DNA of 64,000 nucleotides from Phytoseiulus persimilis (Eukaryota; Arthropoda; Arachnida; Mesostigmata; Phytoseiidae). Below are positions 24,240 to 35,771 of the stretch, piece after piece (positions within the stretch are counted from its first letter, which is position 1; every line of letters starts with the position of its first letter). Made by a program: the position numbers and the translations under genes. The DNA lies in contig CM075101.1 in the NCBI GenBank assembly GCA_037576195.1, positions 13,454,001 to 13,518,000 of the forward strand, in the 5' to 3' direction. The notes beneath the pieces were generated by a model, which was not told where the DNA came from, did no database searches, and was given only the letters and a program-made list of their open reading frames with translations.

Positions 24240-26370
24240 TCCACTTCTGGACTCTTGGATCAAAGACTGGGCAGAGCGTAAGAATCTACCCGACTCCCGT
24301 ACTCCGCCGCACCTGATGGAACGCCACTGTTCGATCGATACCGCTCCGCGTTCGCCGCGTCCGAATAATGCCTGCGTTGCGCAAGCCCGTCAGCGCGTAG
24401 CATCGATGAAAAGTTCAAGGAAATACGAAAAGAGGCGAATGAACGGGAATCGGGGCAGAGTATATGGCAGCTCTGATTTCGGGATTTAGAAATAATGGAG
24501 CTGCGATCGGTTCGTCTCGACGCGGAACCTGCCTGCTCTCCCCAAGCCACTCGAAATGTATTGTTCGATTGCTGGTGCCATCTGTTTAATTCGAAGCCGT
24601 AAGGTGAGCGGCTATCAGAACCTGAGCGCATTTGACGCCGGGAAGAAAGCACGCCAATCTGACTGGCCGCATCGCTCGGTGAAATTCAGTCCGGCGCTAC
24701 GTTGGCGGCCGACGACTACTTTCAGAACGCTCTTTCGCGACCTACTTTGCTCGGACTAAGCCCTGGCGTCTTTACGAGCATGGAGCTCCCGCGCCGGAAA
24801 CGCCTGCCTTGGGGCGCACAGTGCAGTGTTCATGAAGACCTCCAGAAGGTGGATCCGTTGTGGGTTCAAGGCTCACCATACGGCTGCAGCGAGAGGGCAA
24901 GATTCGCCTGCTTGGAGTTCCTTCGAGCCAAAAGAGCTCGAGAGAGTCTCCGCACTCTACCGGGAGATCTCGGAGACCGGGAACTTCGTCATGAGGAATA
25001 TTTCGAGCACTATCTTTAATGGGCAGCCGAGGAAACTTCGATCACCATGGTACTTACGGTTCGTTTGAGGGAATTTCGGACTCGAATGCCAACACCTGGG
25101 CGCGCTCAGAGTTACACCGTGTCGAATCGACAGGATTTTCAGCGGAACAGAGTCGATACCGTTTCTCTACTTCACGTTTCACCAGTTACAGAAGGCGTCT
25201 TGAGTTTTTAGCACGACATTTTCGAAGCCTTGCTGACAGTCTGCCGCCAAACAGACCGACCTCGCCTTCTTTCGCGCGACCCTCTCGCCACCACCACCAC
25301 CACTACGGACAACAAACCTCAGACGCTGTTATGAAACACACGTCCATTGGACAAAAAACCCTGTGCGTTGACGGCCTGGGGTTTCTCTCCGGAGCAGGCG
25401 CAATCTGGCATTCGAAATCCAGGCTGGCGATGGTGCTGCAACGGAGTCGACGAGTTTCAGATCGTTCCCTGTGTTAAGTCGAGCAGTCGTCCTGGCTTCG
25501 GTCGAGAACATGCAAATCGGATGCAAGGCTCAAACAGGCGAGCGACGAGGAACTTCCCGAACGCGAATCCGTCTTTCGGCTCCTCGTTGAGCAAGCTTCC
25601 GTGAGCGTGACCTGTGAATTGGTCTCAATCATGCTTCTACCGCCCGAAACCGGCAGTCTTGTTGGAAGAATAGATCGAAGCCGATAAAATCCTGCACAAG
25701 CCTGCCGAGAATGACTATCTCATTCGAAATAGTCCCGCCGCGGTGGCTCAGCGAGAGTTCGCTAGAACGCAAAGAAGCTGGAACGGATTTCAGCTTCAGG
25801 AAGGGGTCCATTTCAAGGATAATCATCATTCACAAGCTCTGAATAGAATATCGAGGAACGTTCTTCCCTATCTAGGAGCAAGGTTTCCTTGGAGTTTCAT
25901 GTGCAACGTCTGACAATAACACCCTCTAGCATTCCCCTTATTCTCAGAGCAACACAGAAATGGGCGAATTCGTAAGTATTCGCTCTTGTTCACGATAGTG
26001 GTTCAGTTTTGAGTTCTCGACAGAGAGCCCATGTTTTCGTAGAAGGCCCCGATTGGTTTCCATCCAGTAGTGTTTCGTATGTATCTTGTCCGTTCTGTTA
26101 TCCGCATACCACGAGTCTGTGTTCCAAATAGTCCCCTCGCGACAGCGAATGACACGATACAATCAGATTCGACTAGGTCAGTCGAAAACAACGCCTGATT
26201 GGATTCCGATGCGGCCCCTTTTCAATCCAGAACAGAATAAAAACTCAAGGTGTGATTCCATGATCGGATTTGTGCCGCGACGGCATGAATTTAATTCCGA
26301 AATCTCCAACCGAGTAATAAATATCTATACTGACTACCTTCGAAGCAGAGTTCGCTGTGTGCGTGAGATC
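24240..26370. other. Intergenic stretch, unassigned
   Basis: Frames of up to 152 codons occur on the plus strand between 24702 and 25477, some with protein-like stretches such as FEPKELERVSALYREIS. The frames overlap and have no recognisable domain or splice context. A CCACCACCACCACCAC patch lies near 25290. No gene is called. Confidence 0.4.
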
Positions 26371-26373
26371 ATT

Positions 26374-27943
26374 TCAACCCCAGATTGGTGGCCATTGTGG
26401 AACGGGGGGAGGCAGCGGGATTTGCGCGCTCTCTACGCCCCCACGTGAGAAACTGTTCTCGTCGAAGAGAGTTCTACCGTGTTCCTTCCTGGAGATCTCG
26501 TTCACCATCGAGGCAGTTGCTCGGTACCATTCCTCGCCTACCGCTTGAATCTGACTCGCGGGAAGCAGGAATCCGAAACGACCCTTATCGCGGAGCTCGA
26601 TTGCGAAAGCGTATTTCACATTCGCGCCTTCGTGAACCCAATCAGCGGCTCCCCCAGCAGCTGGCGAGAGGAGCTGCGTGACCGTGCCCACTTGATAGTG
26701 GAGTCCACTGTAGCTGCTTATCGCCCGCTGTCCGGCTTGAGCAACTTGGAGTTGGTCGTTATAGTACGGGCTCTGAATCCTCTGTCCGGCGCCGTAGGGC
26801 AGCATTATCAGTTGACTGTACGAGTGAATCGTTAGGAACATCTTCGTGCGTCCTGCGAGCGATTGGAGACCGTCCCTGACTGCTCGAGATTCATTTTCGG
26901 AGAACGCTCCCGGTCCACGATAAATGTCTGAGCAAACGTCCCCGCTCGTGCCTGGCCCGCCGAACTCGTACCCGAAGTTCCGGTTGGGGTCGACGCCTTG
27001 ACAGCTATAGCCTTGGAAGCGCACTCGATTCTTACGCCACATACGATCCCCAGTCCATGTTCGGACGTAGCCGTCGGGATTGATGAGGGGATAAATGTGG
27101 AAATCATGAGCCTCGAGCAAAGCTCTGACGATGGGGTCTGTTTTCGCTCCGGAAACCAATTTGTTTATGATGTACAGGCTTGTGGCGGGAGCGATCCATT
27201 CCCGAGCGTGGATCCCAGAGTCGAGCCAAATAACAGGTTTCGAGCCTCCAGTGCTGATTTTCAGACCTTGCAAAGAAATTCCATCTCAGAAACTGGGAGT
27301 CGTGACAAAATCTCGATGACCTTCCCCGCAAACCGTATTTGCATTTTCAGTCATGCAGCTGGACAAATAATATCGTGCGCCTACCTTTGATCTGACGACC
27401 TTCGTACGTCGAGCCCAAGATATTGACTGACGCAACGTCAGAGTATCGGTTGGCTATCGCATCGAGATAGGCGGATATTTCATCGTATGAGTGGTATTGG
27501 TTCAGAGCGAACCTTGTCGGATCTGTTCCCACCAGGAACAAGTTCTGTTGCTTGTTCTCCTCCTTTTCGTGCTGGATCCAACTCTGGAGATCCTTCGTTG
27601 CCACTGTGTAAGAGAGGTGGAACTTTCTCAACTGTTTCTCAAGGTCCTCGACGAGAGCCGGCGGCGCGCGGATCGACACGTTCCTGGACACAAACACGGG
27701 GTTCCAGAAATCGAGTTCGTTCCGTTCTTGCTGTAACTCCTCCAGTCCCTTCCTCTGATGCTCGTTTTCCACGGCAGCTACGAACAGATGGTGGTTGCCA
27801 TAATCAACAACATCCGCATCCTCGGCGCCGTACTTCGATCTTGCCTCTTCGTATGGCAACACTCTCGGCGTCGATTCTGTCCTCGGTAACGAGTGGGCTG
27901 TGCTCACCACGACAAGCAGCAGGCAGAGTAGTCCTCCCTTCAT
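26374..27943 (-). CDS. Secreted M14 metallocarboxypeptidase (A/B type) precursor
   Basis: This zinc enzyme removes C-terminal residues from peptides outside the cell and is made as a zymogen. Two exons (27943-27385 and 27266-26374) join in phase 1 to give 483 residues. There is a signal peptide (MKGGLLCLLLVVVSTAHS), a propeptide of roughly residues 30-160, then the peptidase domain. Active-site elements are present: zinc ligands in GIHAREW (HxxE) and in LTIHSYSQL (His), DPNRNF for the carboxylate anchor, RMWRKNR for Arg127, and the catalytic Glu in AIELRDKGRFGF. The specificity loop reads LLSPAAGGAADW. Ala at the 255 position argues for A-type, hydrophobic preference. Ser replaces the usual Tyr248. 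Length is long for the family because the propeptide region is extended. A TATA box lies about 50 bases upstream of the start codon. Confidence 0.93.
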
Positions 27944-27991
27944 TTCGTCGCGAGCCGATCCGCGTTTCTCGCCGTGAACTCATAGCTTCGC

Positions 27992-28000
27992 TTTATATAG
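27992..28000 (-). promoter_or_regulatory. TATA box of the carboxypeptidase gene
   Basis: The minus-strand sequence CTATATAAAG lies about 50 bases upstream of the ATG at 27943. That spacing would place a transcription start near 27965 and a short 5' leader. Confidence 0.6.
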
Positions 28001-28389
28001 CCAACTTTGGCGGTTCGGAGAGTCAGCGGGTTTTCTTCTTGACGGTCGGGTTCGTTGCCGAGCCGGTTCACTTTCCCCCTCTACGGGTCTTCAAACCCTT
28101 TACCCGCAGCGTGTGGTTGTTATCTTCTGCTGCTGGATGTCCGGATCCAGATACGGAATGCCTGGCTTCAAGCTATTGTCATCCGCGCTTGAAACGTGAA
28201 CCGGGTCATCTCCGCTCCGAACCGGGTGGTTTCGGTTTTGTTCATCGATGAATTTGCAGCTTTGCGATAGGAAGAGGATGTCGTCATGAGAATGCTCTGC
28301 AGCATCGAATCATCGGATTCTTCGCCGACGCGAGCGACGAACTATTCATTTTGACAGACTATTGAACGGCATGGGCGACTTGTCTTGCT

Positions 28390-29679
28390 ATGTTCACCAG
28401 AAAAAAGAGAGCGGGCTTCGTCCTCTTGAGATACGTTCAAGAGGGCGACGCCGCTGGCGGGTCTCACTCGCAAAGCTGCTCTCGTTCAAATCTGGGAATG
28501 GATTCGTTGGAACACGCCGAGACTTTGTGCCGCTGCACCGCAAAACACTGCCGAAGAGTTCTACAGCAGCTCCAGAAACAGCTCGGCGGCAAATTCTGTA
28601 ACGTGGTTTTGGTGTCGAAAGACGGTCAAAAGTTCAGTTGCCACAAAAGCGTTTTGGCGGCTAATTCCTCCTTCCTCGAAGAGAAACTCATCAAGAGTGC
28701 CAAGACGGACAGATGCCAGATCCAACTCAACATCAACGGTGACGTCCTCGTGGAGCTCATCAACTACTTCTATTCAGGAGTCGCACGCATCGAGGAGTCC
28801 AACTGCATCGAGCTTCTGGAATGTGCAACGTTTCTGTCAGTAACGTCACTCGAGGACGAGCTCAAAATGTACATTGCCAACGTCGCTCGGAACAAATCGA
28901 CCGATTTCTTCAAGAGTGATTTATTCTTGCGGCTGCCTCCGGTCGTCATGGACGAGACTCTAGGTGATGCGCTCATCAGTGTGATCGTCGGCCGCCGAGA
29001 TGCGTTGGAAGTAGTCAAAGCGCTAGCGAAATGGGCGAATGTAGACCACAGCACCAGGTTCGAATGAGTTCCGCTATCTAACTTGAACGATTCCTGAATC
29101 AGTTGTGACCGAATCGACCGCTGAGAGACGCCTGGAAGCGTCAAACTCCGTTGGTCTCTGCCCGAGCCGCACCTGAGTTCGAGTCACCCTTCTACCGAGT
29201 CGAGAGCCTATTTTCCTTGTCCGAGGAGCTCTCCGACTCGAGTCCAACAGGGGATGCGCGCGCAGTCGACATCCTAGGGATCCACGAAAACACGAGTTTC
29301 CGTCAAATTCTTCTCAATCTTTCCATGCGCGAATGCTGCTAACCGAACTTTCGATTCCAGATCAGAAACCAACCTCAAGCTGATAGAGCGCATCCAAAAT
29401 TTCAAAACTCCCGTGAGGCAGCTGTCGTGTCCGGAAAAGTCCTCGGTGCCGCGTCGACGAGCACCCTTGCCCCCGTCGCCGTCTCGGAGCAACTCTGTAA
29501 ATCAAGTGTTGCACTCGACTCCCCTGCCCCTGGTTCGGACCAAGTTATCGGAGAACATCCCGGAAGATAGCTCCCTATCTTATTACGAACGTGAAATGAG
29601 GGATGTCATCGAAGAACTCAGAATGAAGCGTCTTGAATCCGATGATGACGACAGCGGGGACTCCGTCGCGAAGCTATGA
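28390..29679 (+). CDS. BTB/POZ-domain protein
   Basis: The BTB domain is clear at about residues 65-165: KFCNVVLVSKDGQKFSCHKSVLAANSSF, read in two pieces as KFCNVVLVSKDG and KFSCHKSVLAANSSF, then ELINYFYSG and LLECATFLSV. A BACK-like start (FLRLPPVVMDETL) follows. BTB proteins are usually dimeric adaptors, often for cullin-3 ubiquitin ligases. No Kelch repeats or zinc fingers are seen, so the partner is unknown. A good downstream exon (29361-29679) starts after TTTCGATTCCAG and ends with an acidic tail, YYEREMRDVIEEL through ESDDDDSGDS to a stop. Joining 28390-29057 to it keeps phase and gives 328 residues, but the donor there (GTTCGA) is poor. An extra exon between 29058 and 29360 is possible. 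The start could also be the Met of GMDSLEHAE, about 35 residues in. Confidence 0.75.
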
Positions 29680-31846
29680 CATTGGGCTGCAATCACCCCG
29701 GAGGACATACCGACTCCCGCCACATGATAACAACATGAGGCAAACTGCTCAGAGGAATTACGACATTCAAACAGAGCCAGAGTTGGCGCAAAAGTTTCTC
29801 CAGGGTTGATATTTCTGCTCATGTGGGCGCCCTTGGGAAAAAAAAAACTCCCGAGATACAGGGATTCCGGCATCCAAACGGAAGTCCCTCTGGAGACCGA
29901 CTCTGACAGTATCAACGTCAAGGTTTTACCAGGAGATGAAGCTTCGTCAGCTGCTTATTCTGGAAGATGTTGCTCTTAAGCTGACCCGAATCTTCCGCGA
30001 GGGACAGCTGGACAATTTTGAACGCTCAATAAAACTGACAACACAATGACTGTTAAGTATAATGACATCATGGGTTGCTTCTTATCAGCTACAGCGAGGC
30101 AGTGGGATTGATAGGAGCTGCGATGTAGTGTTTCGCTCCTCGATGATTCATCCCGGATATTAGTTCTCGAGAGACGCTCCTTATATAAATTACCGATGGA
30201 ATGAACTCCGCGGTTTTGATGCCCCGGCTCGACTCGTTATTGTTTCGCTCATTGGCTACCGTTGCGGATCCGCAACTATTCTCATTGTTTGAAGACTTCC
30301 ATTGTCCGCATTGTCAGAGCACACAATCTCGAGCAAGCTCAGTGAAATGTCCGCCGACAGCAGCAGAAAACCACAGACTCTTCTTAGAATCTGAGAAACG
30401 GTGTCTCCTTCCCTTAACTACCACAACAGGAAGCATGTGACGGTTTCTTGTACTTTCGTTAGCGATTTCTGCGAAGTATTCCAAACTACTCTTGTTGGAT
30501 GATCAAACATCCATCGTAAGTCAATGACTTCGACCGGAACAGCAGCGCCGACGTTCAAATACGAGACTTTGAGCCGCGGGCACCGCCATCGACGCCGTGT
30601 TCCGTTTCTGTCCCGCTCTTCAGAACTGGGTTTTTCTTTCTGATCCAGGTGTTTGACGTCGCTCCTCTTCCCGGTACTGAACCGTATCGCGATGTGTTTC
30701 GCGAGAAAACAAGTCGAACTACAGCATGCGAGGAGCGTCATTCGATCATAGAGACAGATAAATTTAGAATGTTCACAGATGGCATCTCCGCGATCGGCCA
30801 AAGGTCTCACCGTCGGAGAAGTTGATAATCGCCATCAGTGGAGACCATAAGGACCCGTCATGGTAACTCGTTCATTCGATAATCGAAGTTGGACAGCTTC
30901 CAATACCGGGTTCGGAGTGATGCGATGCTTAGTCACGGGGGAATCCACCGCGGAAAGACTTCCGAGAGGACTGCCGCGCGGTCCATTTCAAATTCATGTA
31001 GCTCACTGCAGATACCAAGAGAGCCTCGCCGTTCTACGCTCGGGAGAGTCTCTCCACCGATATCCAGACACTACAAGCGCCGTCGAAGCGAGTCTCTGCC
31101 CGACCCTTGGAGAATCTCATCACTAACGTGCTACGATCGACAGGAGGCATTACGGCCGCTGTCTGTTCCACCCTAGCTCTCGCCGCTGCCTTCCGTTGAG
31201 AGCGGATCCAATAATTTCCTCGATCTTTTGCCTCGTGAGTTCCCTCCACTGTTATTAAATAGACGAGTCGGGATCATCCCGACGCCTTGCCGGGAAACGG
31301 GTGCGTTCGCGAGGTGCCGACGGTTAGAGTTTGGTGTGGTCGCTGGAACTCACACTTTGGATCAGCTCTGCTTGTCAAAAGACGATACTATGTCGTCTAT
31401 TTGCGTTCAACTCCTCACGTGAGCGCGCTGAACGACACGACCAAGCTGTCAGAGCTGATCAGATGGAAGCTTCCACGAGCACCTCCAATCTGTGACAATC
31501 TAAAAGTATTCTGCAAGGAGTCGCCAACCTGCTCTGTTATCCCACTCGAAGGCTTTCGCTCAGATCAAAACGCTCCCGGTACGCGTTGGTTGCTTCAATG
31601 GAGTTGGTCAGCAAGAATTTTATTGTATCAGATCGACGACGAGCCGCACTCTCCAGGATTCTCCTAGCACTATTCTACCACTGCGGTTTGAAAATCAATC
31701 ACAGGTTTCTCAGTCACTGATCCTTTGAAGAGGAAACTGGTCAGCTCCAACTCTCGAAAACTTCCGGAACGTAAAAAAAGTTGAGGTGTCCAGCGGCCTA
31801 GTCCACGGAAGCAACCTCGGTGTGGATGAAAAGCATCCCAATTCAC
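29680..31846. other. Intergenic stretch, unassigned
   Basis: Open frames of 110-130 codons lie at 30418-30810 (minus) and 31287-31667 (plus). The plus one reads LNDTTKLSELIRWKLP and ends at a stop near 31667, slightly gag-like, but no domain is certain. No RNA genes or repeats were recognised. Confidence 0.4.
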
Positions 31847-33247
31847 TCAATTCGAATGTGTCGGCTTCGGAACGATCATTTTCTGGATGATATTTTTCAT
31901 TGGGTGCGTCATGGTTGTGAGGATTTCATTGACAGTGAGTTTGTGCGGTTCCAAATCCCTCGTGCGCTTGACTATGTCCAGGAGATTTTTCGCAAACAGT
32001 CGATTCTTGTGGAGCATACCTTCATGAGTGCGATAGACGACCCTCAACTCGGCGAAAACGCACGCATCGAAATCTCGGCAGTTAGTCACGAGCACTTCGA
32101 TCAAGCTCAAAACCTGGTCCACATTTTCGGTCGTGAAGTGTCGGCTCTCCGCGGACAAGTTCTTCAAGAGAAGAATGAGAGCTGTCAGAGCCTCTCTGCC
32201 GTCAATCGCTTTGAGTGACTTCTTAAGGAATGTCTCGAGAGTTCCTCCGAGGTGGGCGAGCGAGGGCAAGAGGATATTTTCAAGGAACAACCGACTCCAT
32301 CGGGATGCGAGCTCAGCCCCGTATGAAAAGAGTTTCGCGCCGGCCACGGCGGACGGCTGCTTGAGATGAGTGAACAAGAGATGTCGGAAAAGTAGAGCAA
32401 GATCGCTTTGTAGCATACGATTCGACTTCACGGCCAGGAACGACTGTAATAGGAAGAGAATGCGTGACTTTCGAGGAGCTGCTCGAGAGTGGCCCAGCTG
32501 CTTGTGGCACGGACGACCATCCACGCTTACCTTCAGGAGAACACAAATCTGGCTCGTCGGCAACTTGGAAAGATCATCGGCCACGCATGCGAGCACATCT
32601 CCCTGAGTTTCCAGGAGGAACCCCACATCAACGTTGGGCTCCTCTTTGTGCAGCGCACCTTTCAATTCAAGGACTTTGGTCTGTAGTTCTTCGCCGATGT
32701 CTTCGATGGAGATCAATTCGTTTTCAAGCTCGGATTCGCTCGCGTCTGATCGAGTCGCAGGGGGTTCGCCGCCAAACAAACTCCGATTCGCAACCGACGG
32801 AACGTCTGAAACGATCGAGCGTCACGGTGTTTGAGGAAGGATATAGTCGGACCCAAACCTGGCCCTTCTCCACGGGGCGCGCGACGGCTAACGAGTTCGA
32901 CGAGCTCCGACGAAATGCTCCGAATACCTTGGCTCGTTCGGATCGGGTTGAATCCACTCACCGTTGGCCGCCCAATTTTCTTGAGAGCTCTCAAACTCCA
33001 TATCTGACAAGTCCGGTCCTAAATCGTCATCAGCAGAGTCTTCGATGGTCAGTTCCAGATCTTCGTGAACTTGATTGAGTATTATTTGACGGTAGAGGCA
33101 GGCTCTCTCAGCGAGTGTGCTCGCGGGTCGATCACGCATAATCCGGAGGAATCTCTCGATGTTTGAGTTGGATGACGTGATTCTCCTGAAGGCGGCGGTG
33201 TCACGCTCAGGGAACACCGATGTCTCCTGATTTCCATTTGAACCCAT
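31847..33247 (-). CDS. Helical protein of unknown function, possibly FANCE-like
   Basis: The minus strand has an N-terminal segment (33247-32888) with SNSNIERFLRIMRDRP and an acidic stretch (DSADDDLGPDLSDMEF). A long C-terminal segment (about 32810-31847) follows. Within the latter a clean intron lies at 32530-32444 (GTAAGC to CTTCCTATTACAG). The remaining exon is leucine-rich and helical: SDLALLFRHLL, LPSLAHLGGTLETFLKKSL, FTTENVDQVLSLIE, NRLFAKNLLDIVKR. Repeated helices with a TxLKKSL motif and a K..FAKLLL-like motif remind me of the C-terminal domain of Fanconi anaemia protein E, part of the FANC core complex. This is a guess from motif memory. The junction between the two segments (about 32888 to 32810) is unresolved; an acceptor GATCGTTTCAG is available near 32810. 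Confidence 0.55.
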
Positions 33248-35771
33248 GTCATGCGATGCTGCGAAAACAATTCCTAAATAGATTCCTCGGAAGCGGCTTC
33301 GTCAGTCGCAGAGTCGCTTATGGTCATGATTTACAGGGTGTTGTATTTTCCTCGGCGACTCGGACCGAGCTCGATTCTCGAAACCTATAATTTACTCTTT
33401 GACTCGCGGCGAGCGCTACTTTTGAATGTCAATATTCAAACGTTTCCACAGTCTGTGCACGAAGACTCACTGTTTATCTGATGAGGCTCGGATCGTTCAA
33501 GGACACATCTCTCGAACTGCCGAAAAGATTATCACAAAAAAAAACTGAAAACAAAGAACAAATCGATCCCACTGAGAAGCCAAGCCGAGCGGCTCGTCAG
33601 CTGATTGTGGCGCGTAATTTTCCCCTCTCCGAAGCAGTGGGGAGAGAGCGATACTTTGGTCTATAGTGTCGCACTGTCGCTCCTTGCGGGGCATCTGACG
33701 TTGCCAAGAAGTCTTCACGATTGCACGAGAGTACTGTGAGTGGATTTGAGATTCCGGACATTGTTTCCACTGCTGTGGAACACTTCGGTGCCGGTTCTCG
33801 GTCGAGTTCGCATCCACTACCAGCTGTTACATCATCAGGACGTAAGTGAACTTTCGGCCCTTGTGCACTAAACCGGTTCTACGCGATGTCATCGGTGCAC
33901 CGACACTTCGGTGTTCTTCTGATCGGTGCGGTCCTTCCCTCTGGAAATCACCGCCCGTTCCGACATTACGCGTAGAGGAAAAACATCGTTGGAAATCCGG
34001 AAAATCGTTGGAAAGTTTCGATTTCGGGGTGGTACGCGGACTCGGTCGACATTTCACATTGAGCTCCAGGGCATCCTTCCTATGTTTTCGACGTTGGTGC
34101 CGACTGTTATTGGAAACGTGTTACCGGGAGCGATTGGAAGACGAAGCTTCGCAATTTACTTGTCGTCGTTCCCGGCCCTGAGCGAGGCTCTCAGAAGCCG
34201 CGCGGTTGGGTTCCCAGTCCGTCATATGAGCCGGGTTAGCTGTCAGAATCGATCACAGAAATGAAGGTTTCTCTTCCTTAACACGATGGAGGTCCCATAG
34301 AACTTCTGCTTGCACTCAGGTATTTCCTACAGGCCTTCAGCGTCCAGACGGGAACTTTTATCTACAAGTGTCCAGTTTCAAGCGATCGTAGCAGCTAACG
34401 CTCTCGGATTCGGCTAGAATGCACTTTTCACTATCATGGCGGCGGGAATGACCGCTCGAGACTCGAAGTATCATTGGAAGCGAGTCGCGGAATATTTCTC
34501 TACACAGCCGGCCGCTGGGACTGAGTTTTCGTTGTTCGCGGCGACGGAGATCCGTCCCCACTGACGCTGAGTCTCGACGATCTGGTCTAACTTAGTGATT
34601 CGAACGCATCAACCGCAGCTGGACGCCGCAACATGGACTGAGGAACTCCCGAAAAGATGGATCGTATGTCGAGACGTTTCCAAGGCTTGTGCTCTTGTTG
34701 AGATGTTGAGGTTAGCTTTGGCATTGGAGCGTTCGCGGTCCCCGGAGTCATCCATGTTTCCCCGCAGAGCCCCGATTTGTGTCACATTTGGGTTTTAAGT
34801 ATCGTGAACTGTTCTACCCGAGCTGAATGGCCGAGTTGAGTTCTCGGCAGAGGCAACACATGCCTCGGAGAGACCCTACGTGATAGCCGTGCGCACACGT
34901 CAGGGTACTCCGAGAAACAAAGAACTCGTGCGAGCATGGAACTGCAGTTTAAATTTAGTACTTTTCTCTTAGTACTTATTCATTGCCGTTCGGCTGCTGG
35001 GCGAAAAGAGTGTGACTTCAGCGAAGGTGAAGGCAATGAGTATTCTTCCGCGACCTCTTTCCTTTTCGCATCTGCCGCGGGGACATGTTTTCTCAACAGT
35101 CCGATGCTCTCTGATCCACGAACGAATCTCTCGCGGTGGGCAAGGCCATGAACATTTCGATGCAATGACCCGTCTGGGTTCCAGCTCAAGGGTGATCGAC
35201 CACCCCCGGATGCCGCGATTCCGTGGCAACGATATGACGCTGAGGCAGTACAGAGCCAGGAAGAGCTGGAATTACCATAACTGATAACCGTTACATACGT
35301 TGGTGACAACGTGAATGTCGCTTTCGAGGCCCTGCTCGCGAGTATCCAGCCCGAATATTGCGGTGAAAATAGGCCGATAGGCACGGTATCCGGAACGTTC
35401 AGCGCACGCCATCCCATGCATTCCGCGGAGCAGCTATGAGTTGGTGCTGGATTCGCTACGGAAAAAGGTCTCTCTGATTTCGGTGAACTGAGAACGATTC
35501 GTATCCGGAGCACATTTGTGCACAGCCGAGACTCGCGAATCGATATTCTTGTAACAACCTCGAAAGAAGTCGGAGAGGCTGAATCGGTCCATAGAAACTC
35601 GTCAGCTACTCCCGAGGAAGTGCCGATGTCAAGCTGAACTCCCGCGGTAGGGATGACGTAAACGTCCAGTTATATGTTCGAGCTCCTAGAGATTCAGGTC
35701 GCAGCCGTACACTAACCCCGAGGTCACAGAGCTCCTCGATCATAAAGTCTTCTCGTCTATTCCAGATCACG
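33248..35771. other. Intergenic stretch upstream of the macroglobulin gene
   Basis: No convincing gene. A frame at 34936 begins with a signal-peptide-like stretch (FSTFLLVLIHCRSAAG) and soon runs into sequence without clear coding character. A plus-strand stretch near 35290-35330 reads VTYVGDNVNVAFEA. These could be fragments of a small secreted protein gene, but no complete model could be made. Confidence 0.35.

Noticed and set aside
27487-28251. 254-codon plus-strand open frame
   Set aside because: It is antisense to the first exon and promoter of the carboxypeptidase, which has a signal peptide, TATA box and full active site on the minus strand.
29151-29342. Middle exon of the BTB gene
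   Set aside because: It is a protein-like frame, but no acceptor and donor with matching phase connect it to both flanking exons.
32464-33078. 204-codon plus-strand open frame
   Set aside because: It lies antisense to the helical minus-strand gene and crosses its intron. The composition reflects the complement of a coding strand.
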